Below the pieces are notes generated by a model, which made no database searches, was not told where the DNA came from, and worked only from the letters and a program-made list of their open reading frames with translations. A stretch of 64,000 nucleotides of DNA, from NCBI GenBank assembly GCA_026874595.1, contig CM049306.1:91090642-91154641 (forward strand), in the 5' to 3' direction. Shown here piece by piece: positions 13,021 through 25,749 of the stretch. This stretch comes from Sipunculus nudus. Lineage: Eukaryota > Annelida > Sipuncula > Golfingiida > Sipunculidae. Position numbers and translations under genes: made by a program. Within the stretch, counting starts at the first letter, position 1, and each line of letters starts with the position of its first letter.

Positions 13021-13539
13021 TATACCTTTTTTTATATTCAACATTTAAATACATCAATCGATTGAAGTAAACATTTAAGAAAGAAGGCACGTACTTCTTG
13101 CATTTTATAAGATGATGAATACACAAGTCAATAAATCGTTTGCGACCAATTGTTTTTTATTATTATAAGATAATGGATATATGAAATACATTAGCTTTGT
13201 GGATGTACATAAAAATATACAGCGTCAAGAAAACAGTTACACTTTATTAAAATATGGGTCCCAGGATAAGAAGAATATGGTAAACCTTACTAGCTTGGTA
13301 TCAATGCATTATTTCTCAAGATGTTATACGGCAAGTTAAGACTGAATACATCACCTTTAACAAAATTACACTTGAACAGAAGACACTTTAAAAATAAAAC
13401 AAATCATTATATCATAAGAAAACAAACGCTGGTACAGGACTTTACAGGACTTATTATTAAAACTCACGGTAAATCCGGGTAGGCTAGATTTATAAGCTTT
13501 ATCCAGAAACTACTGAACTTTTTTTTTTTAAATTTGCTT

Positions 13540-16500
13540 CACTCCTTATTTAGAAGGGGTACTGTTCACAAGGGGCTTTTCTCCGCCTTCGTTAACCCAG
13601 TGTTCCACAAACAGCACTGAAGAACAGCAAAAAATCATACATCTTTTTCTAAAATAAGAAATTTGAATTCTTAACTCACAGGGATTATAGTTTTTTACAG
13701 AAAATCGGAACTTTTATTACAAATTATAAGCTTGGCAATATCTAAGTGAAGGTACTCATAAAGTAACTTGTCACACTGAACAATGATCTCTGGACAAATA
13801 TAATCAATGTTTTTGCCTTTCCTCTGGCAGAGGTCACTCTGATATTTTCTAGTTATTATGAATCAGAGCGCCGCTTTCAATGATTATTTACCTTCAATAT
13901 ACATTTATGGCCTAGACATTTGGACAAAAGTTCGCCTTTTAGACAGTAACTGTTAAACTTTGCAGGTATTCACCTCAGGCAGTGGTTATTCACTGAAGTT
14001 GATCTGTATCTCCTTCGCTTTAACAGCTGCTTGGGATCGCTACATTCTCCGGGTTTCACCACAAGGGCTGGCGTGGTATCGCATTTTGCATCAAATTCAA
14101 AATTTTATAAAATCCTAGTTCCTCCTTTTCAAAAGGAAATGACATAACATCAATAACAAAAAAGTGTACTTTCAATATATTACTATAGAGTCGATAAAAA
14201 ATGGCTCCTTTTCAGATGACAGTTCATTTTATTCAATTAGTGTCTGTTATTTCATGTCATATTATGTTAAGAAAAACAACATATATTAAAACAACATTAA
14301 ATATATCAATAATTAAAATTTAAGAGTTTGGTTCTATTGTTGCGTTTACTTTGAAATATTATATATCTAAACATTGTATAAAATAACCATAAACTTGAAA
14401 TATACCTCATTTTCAAAATAACTATACTTAATTGTAATGTATTCGAAATGAGTCTCAGGGACAATAATATATATAATATATATAAATATATATATAAATT
14501 ATCCCCAGTTTGATTATCCTCCGAAGACTGTCATCCCCCCTCCTTGAAAATTAAATTCATGTGAAATTCGTTCATATGTACCCATGATATCTTGCGACTG
14601 ACGTGAAATGCTCGGGTTTGCCTACCTGGCAACTCTTCTTAAGAGGTACGCGGTCAGGTCGTAAATAGGTCGAGAAACAATCGGATGAACTTCAGTGTTT
14701 TTGCGAGACAAACTCCAAACTGTCGAACGCTGATGACGGCTTTACGATGATTTTGCAAACATCACGCACGTCGTGTGAATGTCATGCGTGTATGCCAAAG
14801 GTTTTAAGACATTTTGTAGAGCAAAGCACGAACAGATCACAAGCCGTGATGCGGGAAACGTTTAGAAGAAATTCCATACATTTTCAAATTCTCGTCGAAC
14901 AAAATGGACTCCAGCGAACAATTGACGACGCTTCCGAATCTTCGCGCATGTTTGCCAAAGGTGTACAGACTTAAATACAAATGCTGAAATTTGCCATTTT
15001 TTCGACATGTGCATCCTTTGCAAATTATGCGTGTGCCTCGTGGTTTATCTCTGAACTAGTCGCCAACAGTAACAGCCTAGTGAGATAATGGCTCAGGTCA
15101 TAAATGTAAATCTTTGGATTTCCATCTTGATCGTGGACCTTCATGATGGCAGGATGAAATACTTTTACAAAAGTAGCCGACCTCGCCGTCCTACAAAAAT
15201 AACTTGTAAATAATCGTATTGGAATTCTCCAGAATCTACACGGCAGCTTTAGGGGTGAATGCTATATATTAAAGGATATATCTATTTAAAGATGTTTTGA
15301 CTGAGGTAACCGGCTTCATTTTTAATGCTCCTAAACTATGTCCTTATGTACTGTTTTCGGACCAAGTGATAGGGGCTCATATTCGATTATCATGCTGTCA
15401 ACCAGGCTTGGTGTACCACTCCTGCGTGTCCTGGGTGTGGGTGTCATCCCCATAGCTGGGTCATAACACCGAGGACCCTCGAAGGGCGCACTCATTTGTT
15501 AGTGTATCACGACTGTGGGTTCCATTCTTCCTAATAAGCCTGCACAGCGCTCAACATGTATGGGGGCCGACCGTTAAAATTCAAAGAGCCCCGTCTGAAA
15601 TTCGATCTCCCGACTTTGAGTCATATGCTCTACCCCTGAGCCACAGAAGCGTGTAAAGGATTTATCTTTATGGCCTGTTGGTGGCACTGTCTATTGAATG
15701 AACTGATTCTGTGATAATGATTATATGTTTTTAATTGAGCCACCTGGATTTCAGGTTATACATTAAGGGGCCAGGAATAATGTCATTAAGACAGAGTTAA
15801 TCTCTGATATTCTTTTTATTAGGGTTTTACCTATTTGCCTTTGAATCATAAGGGGGGTTAGAGGACAGCAGCGTAACAGTACAAATGGCTAGAATACTAT
15901 TTGATTTACACACAGACACTGCAGGCAAGCACTTTGGCAGGTAGCAGACACTGCACAACAGAAAAGCACATAAGATTTATTTCGTACATATACATATATA
16001 AACATAGAAAATGTGCATACATGTGCTTATAACTTAAATCCTTTTCCTAGACATGTATAATACAGAAGGGTCATAACTACAAAGCCATGTCACTATAAAT
16101 GCCTTTTGAATAATCAATGACCATCCACCCTATACAGAAGCAATATGTAGAAAATGTTACACTTTTTTATAGATAAGTTCACTGAGCATGCAGTTAGTAT
16201 ACTTTAAATAGAAAAGTAATTACCTTTCATCTTATACAAATATAATATGTAGAAAATATTATTACTCTTTTAATATCCGTTCTCATGTGGCAATATACTG
16301 TGGTTAAATATTTGATCGCCAGAGTTCAAAATCGCAATCTTCACGAAAAAAAAAAAAAAAAAACATTGGCGTTGATAAGACAGGCGTGAATAAGACGCCT
16401 TTTCTCTTCAAGTGAACAGTTATTGGCATCTCGTTTACATTATTCATATCTGCAGCGTCGAAAAATAAAATATGAAACTATATATAATAAGAAATCTTAA

Positions 16501-16780
16501 CTGAACCTATAAATCAAGGATTGATACCAAAAATGGGCCTTTTTATATTATTTGCTGATGATTAAGAAGAATTTGCACTCGTTTGAATTTCCTTAGCCCC
16601 TCGTCAAACATTAAGATTCACGAGTATGTTAATTGGTTGATACATAAATGGAAAATTCATTGTAAGTAATTCAATTTCAAGATCGCGATAATGGAGACCT
16701 CACGAAACAGATTACAGATTAAAAATATAACCCCAAGAATATGGCGCCATCAACAGAATTTGTTAGTACTAGTGTCACTA
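13540..16780. other. Duplicated DNA downstream of gene 1
   Basis: 13540-14470 matches 43470-44863 and 14500-16780 matches 46125-48740, including the SINE. 14640-15000 and 46545-47010 share a block (gcgggaaacgtt, caattg.ggacgcttccg) that may be an old mobile element. No intact gene. Confidence 0.6.
15395..15651 (-). mobile_element. tRNA-derived SINE (unit 1 copy)
   Basis: On the minus strand the head starts near 15651 with an A-box (tggctcaggggtagagc, 15627-15643) and a B-box-like gagatcgaatttc (15597-15609). A tRNA-unrelated body with gagtgcgcccttcgagggtc follows, to about 15395. The tRNA-like part lacks a paired acceptor stem, so it is not a functional tRNA. The tail end is not defined because the flanks are also duplicated. 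Confidence 0.65.
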
Positions 16781-16781
16781 A

Positions 16782-17005
16782 TTACACAAAGATGACACTG
16801 ATGAGCAAGCAGGCACCCATGGACACAGCAGTGGCGACGGCCTGCGTCGCACCGGAAGTACCATCCCCCAGCACAACTCGGAAGAGGGCGTATATATCTT
16901 CTTTGTATTCAGCTGGGTATTCTATTCCCAGCTCATTAGCGCGCTGTATCGCCCAGGCACTCCCCTTCCCGTTGGCTATCCCTGACGCCAAGAGCCCGTA
17001 TGTGG
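16782..17005 (-). CDS. Gene 1 coding exon 3 (domain 2 C-terminal helix and hydrophobic tail)
   Basis: This exon encodes residues 383-455 and the stop. It starts TYGLLASGIANGKG and continues through an amphipathic segment to a hydrophobic tail that ends in SVIFV and TAA. No charged residues follow the tail, which favours a GPI-attachment signal over a transmembrane helix with a cytoplasmic end. No AATAAA was seen close behind the stop. Confidence 0.82.
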
Positions 17006-17165
17006 CTGACGAGACAAAAACATTTGATAACAATCATTAACAGTCAAACCGCTATTCGTATTGAACAAACTATTCACAAACATATGTATAAGCAGTCGCC
17101 ACAATTGATGAGGTTTTGCTTTAATTATTGTTTAGAAGTATCTTTTATGCTGATTTTTTTTGTCA

Positions 17166-17214
<49 letters not shown>

Positions 17215-20200
17215 TAACCATTAAACGGAATCTACCATTCCAGACAGAATTTGATTTATTCAATTGAATTATGTTTTATTTTCATTACGATTTTAATATC
17301 TGCATCCTCTTTATCTTAATCCTTCGTATAATATTATCAGAGGAATTATAAATTAATACCAAATGAATATAATTAAGATTTCTGCATTTATGTGCTTCCA
17401 ACAATATCGCAAGCGGTTAACAGATTTGCTGAAAGACGCGCACACAAACGTTTACCCTTGAATGAACCAGAGCAAATCAAATCAGTTATAAACGCACGAA
17501 GTAACCATACATAAAACTACATACACATATACCTTCAAACACATAATAGAGTTAAAAAGATTATATATGTTGCGCTTCACGCACGGAAAAAAATATGCTG
17601 GTCTGGGTCCTGAGGCCTGGCGCGGTCATGCATGCATTGTTGCCCACGCTAGGATTGTATGCTTTCATCGCGCGTATGTTTATGTGCATTTTTTCACAAC
17701 ATAACTCACCAAATCATGAGCAGAGATGAAATGTTCTGGAAATTTCGGGAATGTACCAATGAAGGACCGATAAGATGTTCATGTCGATTTGGAACATGAT
17801 CCAGAATAAGGAACTTTATCAAGGAATATTCACGAATGAAGAATAACTTATTCACGAATGAACCTGGGAATTTCGTAAGTCCCGTCCTATATGTCCTCAA
17901 GTCCATCAACTGATTCGCCCATGTGTTGGGTCTTAATTGTTATCTCTTCCCCGAAACTTCGGATTATTCTTGAAAATATATAGGTCTATAATTACAAAGT
18001 TTTTACCGTATATATAAAAAAAAGCTCCAAAGTCTCAAAAGGAATAGGAATTATATCTAAGACATTGTCTATTGCATTAGAATGAATTAACCATTTATTA
18101 TAAAAAAATGTATATATAATTTTGGTCAAATTCTACAATGAGCATTTATGGGCACGGTGTAAGGGAAAGTATGACCATATTATATAGACGTTAGACCAAT
18201 TATCTAGTGCTGTGTTCAGCCTTCATCTTTTAGACTTGAAGGCTTTGGCCGGGCGGGAGTAAAAACGGAAATCTTCAATAACGAATTCAAACCCCTAAAT
18301 CATCAAACCACATGTAACTCCTAGAAATGTAAGCTTTTCGTTTTGCATATAAGGGTCGAATGCAGAGAACTGTCGACTGTCACATTGTTGTACAAAAGAC
18401 CATCTATAAATAGTTTTCTTTTAGTAACACATTGTAGTAAATGATCAGATGCAAATAGCACGCGTGTCATATTCAGGTGTATACCTTCCAGGTGCCCTAA
18501 ACTTTTTACCAAACGGAAGGGGATTGTTAACTGAACTTCTGAAAATCCTAAGATTTACTGAAGCATTACATAGTTACTTTCTGTCAAAGTAAATGGATCA
18601 TGCCAACGAGTGCATCTCAAATTTTTGGTATCATCGGACGCCACCCTAGGTCTCTGTAGTGGGTTATAGCAGGAGATGTAGTTTAAGATGAAGCTTTTGA
18701 TTGCATAAATCAGGTAGAACTGAACCATAATAAATGGGATACCGTCCCAAAAGTAGTTTATATTAACAAATATTACCGTTTCAAAACAGTTGGACGGGTT
18801 TGACAAACCTCAATTGTCTGTTATGTTGCATTTTTGATTTTTTCAAAAAATGGGAAAACGTTTCGAAAAGTGCTAATCGATATATTTATATCTACTTCTT
18901 ACAAGTATGTTCAACTGCCGTGTGTCTTGACTAATAGGTCGACCCTTTTGTTACTCCAGCTGCTAACTTACATCCGCGGGTAGCGCTTCCGCAGTGGACT
19001 AACACAGGTCCTTTCTTGCCGGCGGCCAGGAATTTGTCTTTGTATCGCTCCCAAGTCTCTACACTGTATCTTGTTGACCCTCCTGTAAAAGAGGTAATTT
19101 TTCATTAAGACTGTTATACGTGATATTTTATATCATTTCCCAATCGAGGGTGTTAAAAATGATGCTCCCTTATCTGTGACCCAAGATTATGCTTTTTAAA
19201 CATTTCAAAAATATTAAAACACATTAATATAATTGCTGCCAAAGGGATATGAAGGGATAAGGTTTACTACCATTATGTCAGACAATGGAGCGGCCCAAAT
19301 ACAAATCCTCACCCCAAGCCTAACCATCCCCTCCCCAAGAACAACAACAAAACATAATTCTTACAGTTTTTAAAGAAATACATATAAACATTTATAAATA
19401 TATATACATATACATATTTATGTAGTACACTTTAAATCTATTTTTATACTGAATATACTATATGGACAATTAATAATGAAACAGAGCTCTGTATACAAAA
19501 GGTCATGGTATATTTTGAGGAAGGTGAAAGTTTCCACAAATAACCATACATTACCTATTGGTGTGTGCAAGTAATCAAGGCCGTCAATCCTGTCGAAAGC
19601 TGCCTTTTGTCTCTTTTCACTGTAGCCAATATCATCACCAAATGACAGAAGGTTGCGTGACGCATAATTTCGAGAGGAGTTTTCGCTTATATAGGCGGTA
19701 GTCTTGACGGGGTCAATCCTCGTTTCCTCCAGACGAGCCTGGCTCTGTCTCCCGTCCCCAGTGTAAGTTCCGGTTTTATCTTTGATGTTCAAAAGCACAA
19801 CTTCCTCCTGGGCAGGTTTATCTTCAAAAATATGTCCCTGACGAACGTTAACAACAGTCTTGATTCCCGCATCTTTCAGTAGGCCCAGGTGGTTAGATTG
19901 TATCTGACCGGCGATAAACCAGTCCTTGATAAGTGGCGTCATCAACCAAAATTTCTGCCAGTTTTTCAGCGAAATGTCGGGTTTACTCACAATGGCTGGG
20001 CTGTTCTGTCCCGTTATGGTTTGGATCACAGTCCTGGTTTGCCAATCCTCGTGAAAGTCATGTCCCAACAGCGCTCCCCTTGAAAAGAATTCACCAATAT
20101 CAATCATGGGCTTGGCGGCAGGATCCTGGCGACTCACATTGGCAAGGTATGATAATGCCACAAAGGATGCCGATCGTGCAGACATGCAATACAAGAGCAC

Positions 20201-20587
20201 TGGTTTTTGGGCAGTTTGGTAATACTCGCCAAACTTCTGGACCGTCTTTATTGTATAAGGGTCTCCCCCCGGTTGTAGAATAGAATGAAACTTGACGCCT
20301 GCTAGTTGTGTTGCGATCATCTTGGCTTTCTGTGTCGCTGGAAGACTTTCCCCTCCAATGTTGCTAGATGTTGTAAGGTGAGTAACTGAAATAATAGTCC
20401 TGAAGCCTACCTCCGAAGCGTATTTAATCTGTGTTTCAGTCAAACGACCAGCAGCATACAAATCCTGTGTAATCCATTTTATCCACCATCCTTTAGGGGC
20501 TGGCAAAAGGCTGTCAGGGTAGGCTTGGACCCAAGGAGGCAAAAGACCCAGGAAAAAGACCAATTTCAAAACATCTACCGTCGACAT
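16782..20587 (-). CDS. Secreted, probably GPI-anchored protein with two DUF442-like phosphatase-like domains (gene 1; 3 exons)
   Basis: Join of 19555-20587, 18972-19082 and 16782-17005 gives 455 residues plus TAA. The junctions are GT..AG: donors GTAATG and GTAAGT, acceptors TTTTACAG and TCTCGTCAG. Residues 1-22 form a signal peptide (hydrophobic KLVFFLGLL core, likely cut after VQA). Domain 1, about 40-148, has DLYAAGRL, GFRTIISV and the loop YCMSARS (Cys134, Arg138). Domain 2, about 220-410, has DWFIAGQI, GIKTVVNVR and the loop VHCGSATRG (Cys375, Arg380). NxS/T sites lie at 150 and 303. The chain ends in a hydrophobic stretch, about 436-455, after a small-residue patch (GDGTSG), as in GPI signals. 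This order matches the DUF442 / beta-lactamase hydrolase-like phosphatase family, usually one cytoplasmic bacterial domain; a double secreted form is unusual. Enzyme activity is inferred; the substrate is unknown. The start is set by the signal peptide, a purine at -3 and conservation in gene 2. Confidence 0.85.
17006..18971 (-). other. Gene 1 intron 2 (1966 bp) with (TTA)n and a unit-1-specific segment
   Basis: GT..AG intron. It holds a (TTA)n run at about 17168-17213. Sequence at 17214-17460 matches gene 2 intron 2 near 50600-50920, and 18287-18970 matches 50940-51635. The stretch of about 17470-18280 has no counterpart in gene 2, so it is either an insertion here or a loss there. No coding content or clear inverted ends were recognised in it. 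Confidence 0.65.
18972..19082 (-). CDS. Gene 1 coding exon 2 (111 bp, catalytic loop of domain 2)
   Basis: The exon is phase 1 at both ends. It encodes GSTRYSVETW...GPVLVHCGSATRG, including the full CX4R loop (Cys375 to Arg380). The donor GTAAGT follows one base into codon 382, so the intron falls immediately after the loop. It is too short to stand out as an open frame and was found by following the frame out of exon 1 and by matching gene 2. Confidence 0.85.
19083..19554 (-). other. Gene 1 intron 1 (472 bp)
   Basis: GT..AG intron, AT-rich, with no features beyond a short TA-rich stretch near 19380-19420. It is the uninterrupted counterpart of gene 2 intron 1, where a Tigger-like MITE sits in the matching TA-rich stretch. 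Confidence 0.75.
19555..20587 (-). CDS. Gene 1 coding exon 1 (signal peptide, domain 1, first half of domain 2)
   Basis: This exon encodes residues 1-344 plus the first base of codon 345 (phase 1). The reading frame continues past the donor into intron 1 to a stop at 19418, but that extension (NVWLFVETF...) is not conserved as protein and the homologous gene has the same donor. The exon carries the shortened domain-1 loop and ends in LHTPIG, just before the strand that leads to the second catalytic loop. Confidence 0.85.
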
Positions 20588-21910
20588 TCTTGGTCTTATA
20601 CAAGGTTCTGCTAGTATGCGCTAATATAGTCATCAACTGTTCGACTTGACTCACTGCAACTGAACAAACCCACCCAGTAATTAACTGTGTCAGGACTATA
20701 TTTAATGAAAGCAACCCTGTGTGATTGGTTCAAACATATAATAAAATAGTATAAAATGAACGTATGAATCATGCACCTTCGAGAAAGTTCTTACAAGAGC
20801 CAGTCCTAGGCTGTAAAAAGTTAGCACCGACTGCCAGTTAATGGCTTCGCACTGTATCCTTCACACATCCGCAATAACATCCAGGTAAAGGTCATTAATT
20901 ATATGACTCCGTTGGCACCTGAAATAAGTATGAGACTTTAATTAATGTCCCGTGAACAACGTTCACTGCACGGGTCCAATGGTTCCACCCAGCTCGGAGT
21001 TATAACTTTTCATCCTCTGATATTTAGTGAAATATAGAAGTGAAGCGTCAATCAGGGTAAGGTGAATGTAACATGAAGCAAACAAGCTTAATTTTATATA
21101 ACAATAAATTATTATCACTAACGGCAGCTACATTTTAACCTGTGCTGCCCTGGTTAGTTAATTGTTATGCGAATGCAGACTTTTATTGTTGAATTCCGAA
21201 GGAATTATTAGAGCGCCATCTGATATGAACTTTGTAAAAAGAATTTACGGATAATATGCCAATGCATTAAAATAATCTTTATGCTGTTTACAGGATTGCT
21301 TGAATACTTTTCTGTTCATATTTATGCTGTACTTATCCTTTACACTTATTTATCGTACAGTTTAATAAAATCCGTATCATCCCTTCAAGTCTACCCGATT
21401 TTTTTTTATGAAAAATGTTATTTTCATTTCAAGAATAAAACTTGTAGAAGATTAAATACCGTATTTTCAACATGGTAAATAAAATCCCGACTTACACTTT
21501 ATTTAAGGGAAGATTATTTAAAAATATGAGAAATTAGGTTAACTTCATTTTGGTGGTCAACGTCATTTGCACAAGCAAAACAGGATTAATTGAAATCTGC
21601 TTATTGGACGATATCATGTAAAAAGGAAGTATTCAGTCAAAGTAAAGATGGCTTCTCATGCTAGGACCCATATATATGACCTGTAAGAGCATTGTAAAGG
21701 AAAAACAGTTGTAGAACATAAACTTGAGATTTATTTCAAATCCTGATTTTCACATTATGACGTCACTGCTAAATGCAGCTTTCTGGGGATTATTGAAAAG
21801 TATACATTTTTAAGAAAACAGGTGGACACCGGTACGAACTAATATCAGGGACATACGCATACCTCGCTGGTGCAAGTAAAGATAGTCAGCTTCGATTAAA
21901 AGCTGCATTG
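20588..21910 (-). promoter_or_regulatory. Conserved 5' flank of gene 1
   Basis: Sequence upstream of the start codon matches the flank of gene 2 (54269 to about 55430) in blocks: around 20630-20720, 20770-20900, 21120-21180 and 21200-21480. A TATA-like actatattag lies at 20621-20630, about 35 bp before the ATG. The similarity reflects the shared duplication, but it also shows that the proximal promoter was copied with the gene. The apparent open frame across 20514-20714 has no ATG and is not conserved in frame. Confidence 0.45.
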
Positions 21911-22268
21911 TCATGGGGAAATGAGCATGAACGACTTGTTGAAAATTAAATTAAAATTAACAATTGCAATGATTCACTTTGTATATATGATTCGAATGGC
22001 CATATAGATACGTGTCAAGGTGCACCGAATACTTTTTATGTGTATAATAGGAAGTCTTTGGATCTTCCTGAATCCTGGTTAGGCTGTCCTTGGAACGACC
22101 CTTGAAGTTTCCTTCAGCGAGTATTGGATTGGTTGTCAGTGTCCAGGCCCAGACGTCAAGCGCCTCTCCATGAAACCATCAGTGATCGGGCCAAACACAC
22201 AAAGAATTGGTACAAGAACGACGAACTCCTGTTGACAATTAGTATATCACTTTTTTAAGTGAGGCAGT

Positions 22269-22315
<47 letters not shown>

Positions 22316-22780
22316 TTCATTGCTTCATCGATAGGCATTATGTACGTTGTTCCAATTATTTATACTCGTATAATGAGTATATTGTAAGATAACTTATCCT
22401 TAACGATTATAACAACATGTACACTATAGTCGTGGTTTCTGTCAGTTACTGACCTTAATAGTCATACTCATATTTGACTTTCGCTTATACAAATAACATA
22501 TATTCTCTTTAGAATCATATTTCATGTGTTTAGGAGTTATCATTTACATATCATTTTATCATAATTACTATACCCCGAAAGTCATATTTACAATTTAAAA
22601 CAAAGTAGTACATGCATAGACCAGATTATTTGAACGACACATGAAAGACTACTGACACAATGTATCGACACGATATTCCATTTACCTCTGATCTTAAGGC
22701 TAGCAAAACCTTTTTTTTATATATGAAACGTGGTTTGTAACTTGAGAACGGAGTCATGTCATCATGCGCAGTTTGAAACT
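21911..22780. other. Sequence between the end of unit 1 homology and the MULE
   Basis: It has no counterpart at the unit 2/3 junction, where homology resumes directly with unit-start sequence. It contains an (AT)n tract at 22270-22312. No gene seen. Confidence 0.5.
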
Positions 22781-22788
22781 TCGCGGTT

Positions 22789-23042
22789 GAATACAGGAAC
22801 TCTCGGCCCCAGAGACACTCGTCCCAGAGACACTCGGCCCCAGCGACTCTCGGCCCCGGAAGGCACTCGGCCCCTGAGACGCTCGGCCCCAGAGACACTC
22901 GGCCCCTAGTCAGCAGGACCCAGCGACACTCGGCCCCGTCCGGTCGCCGCCCCCAGAGACACTCGGCCCAGGGCATCGGGTCCGATACTGGCCTCGCGAA
23001 ACCCCTCAGAAAACAACCTTCCCGTAGTTATCTCTTCCTGAT
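22789..23042. repeat. Left terminal inverted repeat of the MULE
   Basis: This is the reverse complement of 31730-31950. It holds at least eight copies of a ggccgagtgtctctg-type 16-20-mer (seen here as cagagacactcggcccc), probably transposase-binding sites. The frame open across 22626-22976 is a by-product of this repeat. Confidence 0.75.
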
Positions 23043-23130
23043 TGTTATCCCCTCACTTGATGAGCCATTCGAATTGGAGAAGTTCCTTAGTTAAAGTTAA
23101 ATTTTCCATAAAATAAAAAATATAGCACAT

Positions 23131-23172
<42 letters not shown>

Positions 23173-23795
23173 TGTATATAAAAATTAAAACCATGCTTAT
23201 TTCTATATAAATCTATTACAATATCTGTATAAAAATCCATAAGATTTTTTATCATATTCCACAAATTAAATGTATTTTACACACAATAGAAAATGCATGG
23301 CCAGGTGTTATGCCTCCTCTTAAATTATTAGTTTTCGTAAGCTTATGTGTTCGTTCATTTCAACTGTTTCCTGAAGGCCGCATTAACATACCCCCAAAAA
23401 AAATATTGGGGCCAGGCCTCGGCACGGACCGTCCTTTCTTGTGAAACATATCTTCGTGTAGCCCTGATATCATAAAATTATCTTGGTATATGACTTATAA
23501 AAAAATTATAGATGGTTAAATAAAAGGTGCTGAACCATTATCCTGTGGTGGTCACGCCAAATAAATGGATGCAATAAACGTTGTAGGAGCCAAATATAAT
23601 CGGTGTTCATATTTTTTTTATAATACGCTGTAGTATTTATATAAATGAATCAAGAAATAACTGATATAAAATGAGAAATTGTCTCAGTTAAATTTACCTC
23701 GGTATTGATCCGTTTGTCTCGGTATTGATCAAAGTCTAATTGCCGTCTTTGTGATCTTGTTGGCTGTGATTACTGCCGTCATAACAATGACATTT

Positions 23796-24271
23796 TGTAA
23801 CATTCTTGCCCTTTGACTTGGCTAGGGTGGGGCATCAACACTGATTGACAGTCAATATAGAGATGCCCCATAGCCAATCACAGGCAGCTAGGGACTTCCC
23901 CTCTGGGATAAAACCCCCTTGCCCTGGCAATTCCAGCGCTCTCTTAGATCATCGAGCAGTGGACCCCTATGCCTGCCCTCTGTGGCAGGCAGAGGGTATA
24001 TGGCTTCTTTTTCACCTTGGGGTTGGTTTTACGACAATGTCGGCTACCCAGGTGAAGAGCCAACCACTACCAAAGAGCAGTCCTTTTATCTAGTCTGGTA
24101 AGTATCTTTCTGTTTCATTTATAAGTCTAGATAATAATATGCAGTCGTGATATTTTGAAGGTTTAGGCTCTAAATTTTATTCCAGTAAAAAGTGTTATTT
24201 TATCTCTTTAAATTCTGCGAGTGTATGTTGCCCAAGCCCAAATGTCCTCCCAGAATAAATAAGCAGCTACA
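23796..24271 (+). repeat. 5' LTR (476 bp)
   Basis: It starts tgtaacattc and ends gcagctaca. Promoter-like parts are agccaatcac (CCAAT) near 23873 and gggataaaac near 23905. An aataaa poly(A) signal lies near 24254. Confidence 0.82.
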
Positions 24272-25749
24272 TCTGGCGAGCATGTCATCGGTTGTTACTA
24301 ACAGCTAGGAGAAGAATTCTGGTAAATAAATTGCTTATTTTGAGTTAATTCTGGGTTTTTTAGCATCAGTATATACTTAAGGGGCTTAGGTTGTAAAATT
24401 CTGCTAAATTAGCGATCTATTAAAAGGAAACATAGTACCAGCTTTAAAAATGCCTGACTTTCATTTCTTAAGGAAATTCCTTTTATTTAGTGCATCTTTT
24501 TGAACTAGAATAGGGGCTTTTTATAAATGTAGGCCCGTCTCTGTTTAAAGAACAATGCGCATTATTTTATTTGGAAAGGGTTGTACTACATTAGATTCCT
24601 ATTGATAAACCATAATAGTAATTTGCCTTTCTTTGGCTATGAAACGGCGTATACATTAGAAAACAGTGTATGCTTCAATAATCATCTTCTAAATTCAAAA
24701 TCATTGGTAGGTGTATACAGTAATCCCACAGTACTGAACCTTTATCTGTACAATTTACAGTCAATACTACGGTTATTGGGAATTTTCATTGTGGATAAAC
24801 CAGCATATTAGTTTTACATTCTTATAAAATGAAAGCCGTAATATCATTATATTTCTAATTACCTCAGTCCTTGTTTGAAATTAAATCCCTCAGTGTTACA
24901 CTTGAATTGCGTGTTCTCACTAGGTTATAGAACAAAAAAAAATAATAAAAAAAGTGTATAATAATTATTTATATACAAAAATGTGTGACTTTATTAGATG
25001 TAAAAGCAAGAGAAATAACAGGTGCTGTATGTACCATTATGTGATGTGTGAAAAAACTGTGACACGCATCTTCTTATTACATTGGGAATAAGCGTAATCC
25101 GCAAATATTTAATGCCCCCCATGCAAACAGCCAGGCAACTTGTGCCTGCAATTGTATATATGTCAAATTTTATTTATAATAAATGACCCTTTCTTTGCAA
25201 AATTAATGTGTTGATCAGATGTTATGTATATAAAACTTTCAGGACTTGATCTAAATTAGCTGGATTCTATTGAAATAAGAGTAACAGCTCAACCTTTTAT
25301 TATTCGTAGCTGTCTCTTGAATAGAAGTAACATAGCTTCTCTTTTGTACATATATGTATAGATGCTGTAGAATGGAAATATTTAAACTGTTATGTTATGC
25401 ATGTACATATTGAATGAATACCACTGAAGTGGTTATTGTGAATGTATTTCGATGGAAACATCAAGTAAATATCTTATTATTCCAATCTGGACTGTCAGTT
25501 CAAAATATTTTATAATCCTGATATACATTCAAATGTTTTTTTATAAAAACATGAAATTCAGTGATCTTTATGTTTAAACCAAATGGGTTTCTTGAATAAA
25601 GATATTTAGCCTACATGCTGTTCTTTAAACCAAAGCTTTAAATCTTAAATTACCGTACCAGGTGGTCTATTGTTTGGCCAATTTTAAATTACAGAAAGGG
25701 CACAAACTTCAGCATCCACCGCCTGGTAGATACATTTTAGTGTGTCATT

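Noticed and set aside
12725-13048. Poly-YI frames across (AT)n tracts here and at 1403, 30355, 34215, 37712, 45064, 46065, 52014 and 52860
   Set aside because: Microsatellite translation without coding features.
15585-15651. Possible tRNA gene on the minus strand
   Set aside because: A- and B-boxes are present but the acceptor and T stems do not pair well and the same sequence heads a longer repeat; it is a SINE head.
19889-20283. Plus-strand open frames across gene 1 exon 1
   Set aside because: They are antisense to a well-supported conserved exon; the same shadows occur opposite gene 2 at 53570-53964.
20514-20714. Small minus-strand frame (NIVLTQLITGWVCSVAVS) upstream of gene 1, similar to gene 2
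   Set aside because: Its first usable codon is not ATG and the similarity is explained by the duplicated promoter DNA; a conserved uORF is not supported.
22626-22976. Open frame encoding a Gly/Pro/Trp-rich peptide (PWAECLWGRR...), and its counterpart at 31792-31998
   Set aside because: It is a by-product of the ggggccgagtgtctct repeat in the MULE ends.
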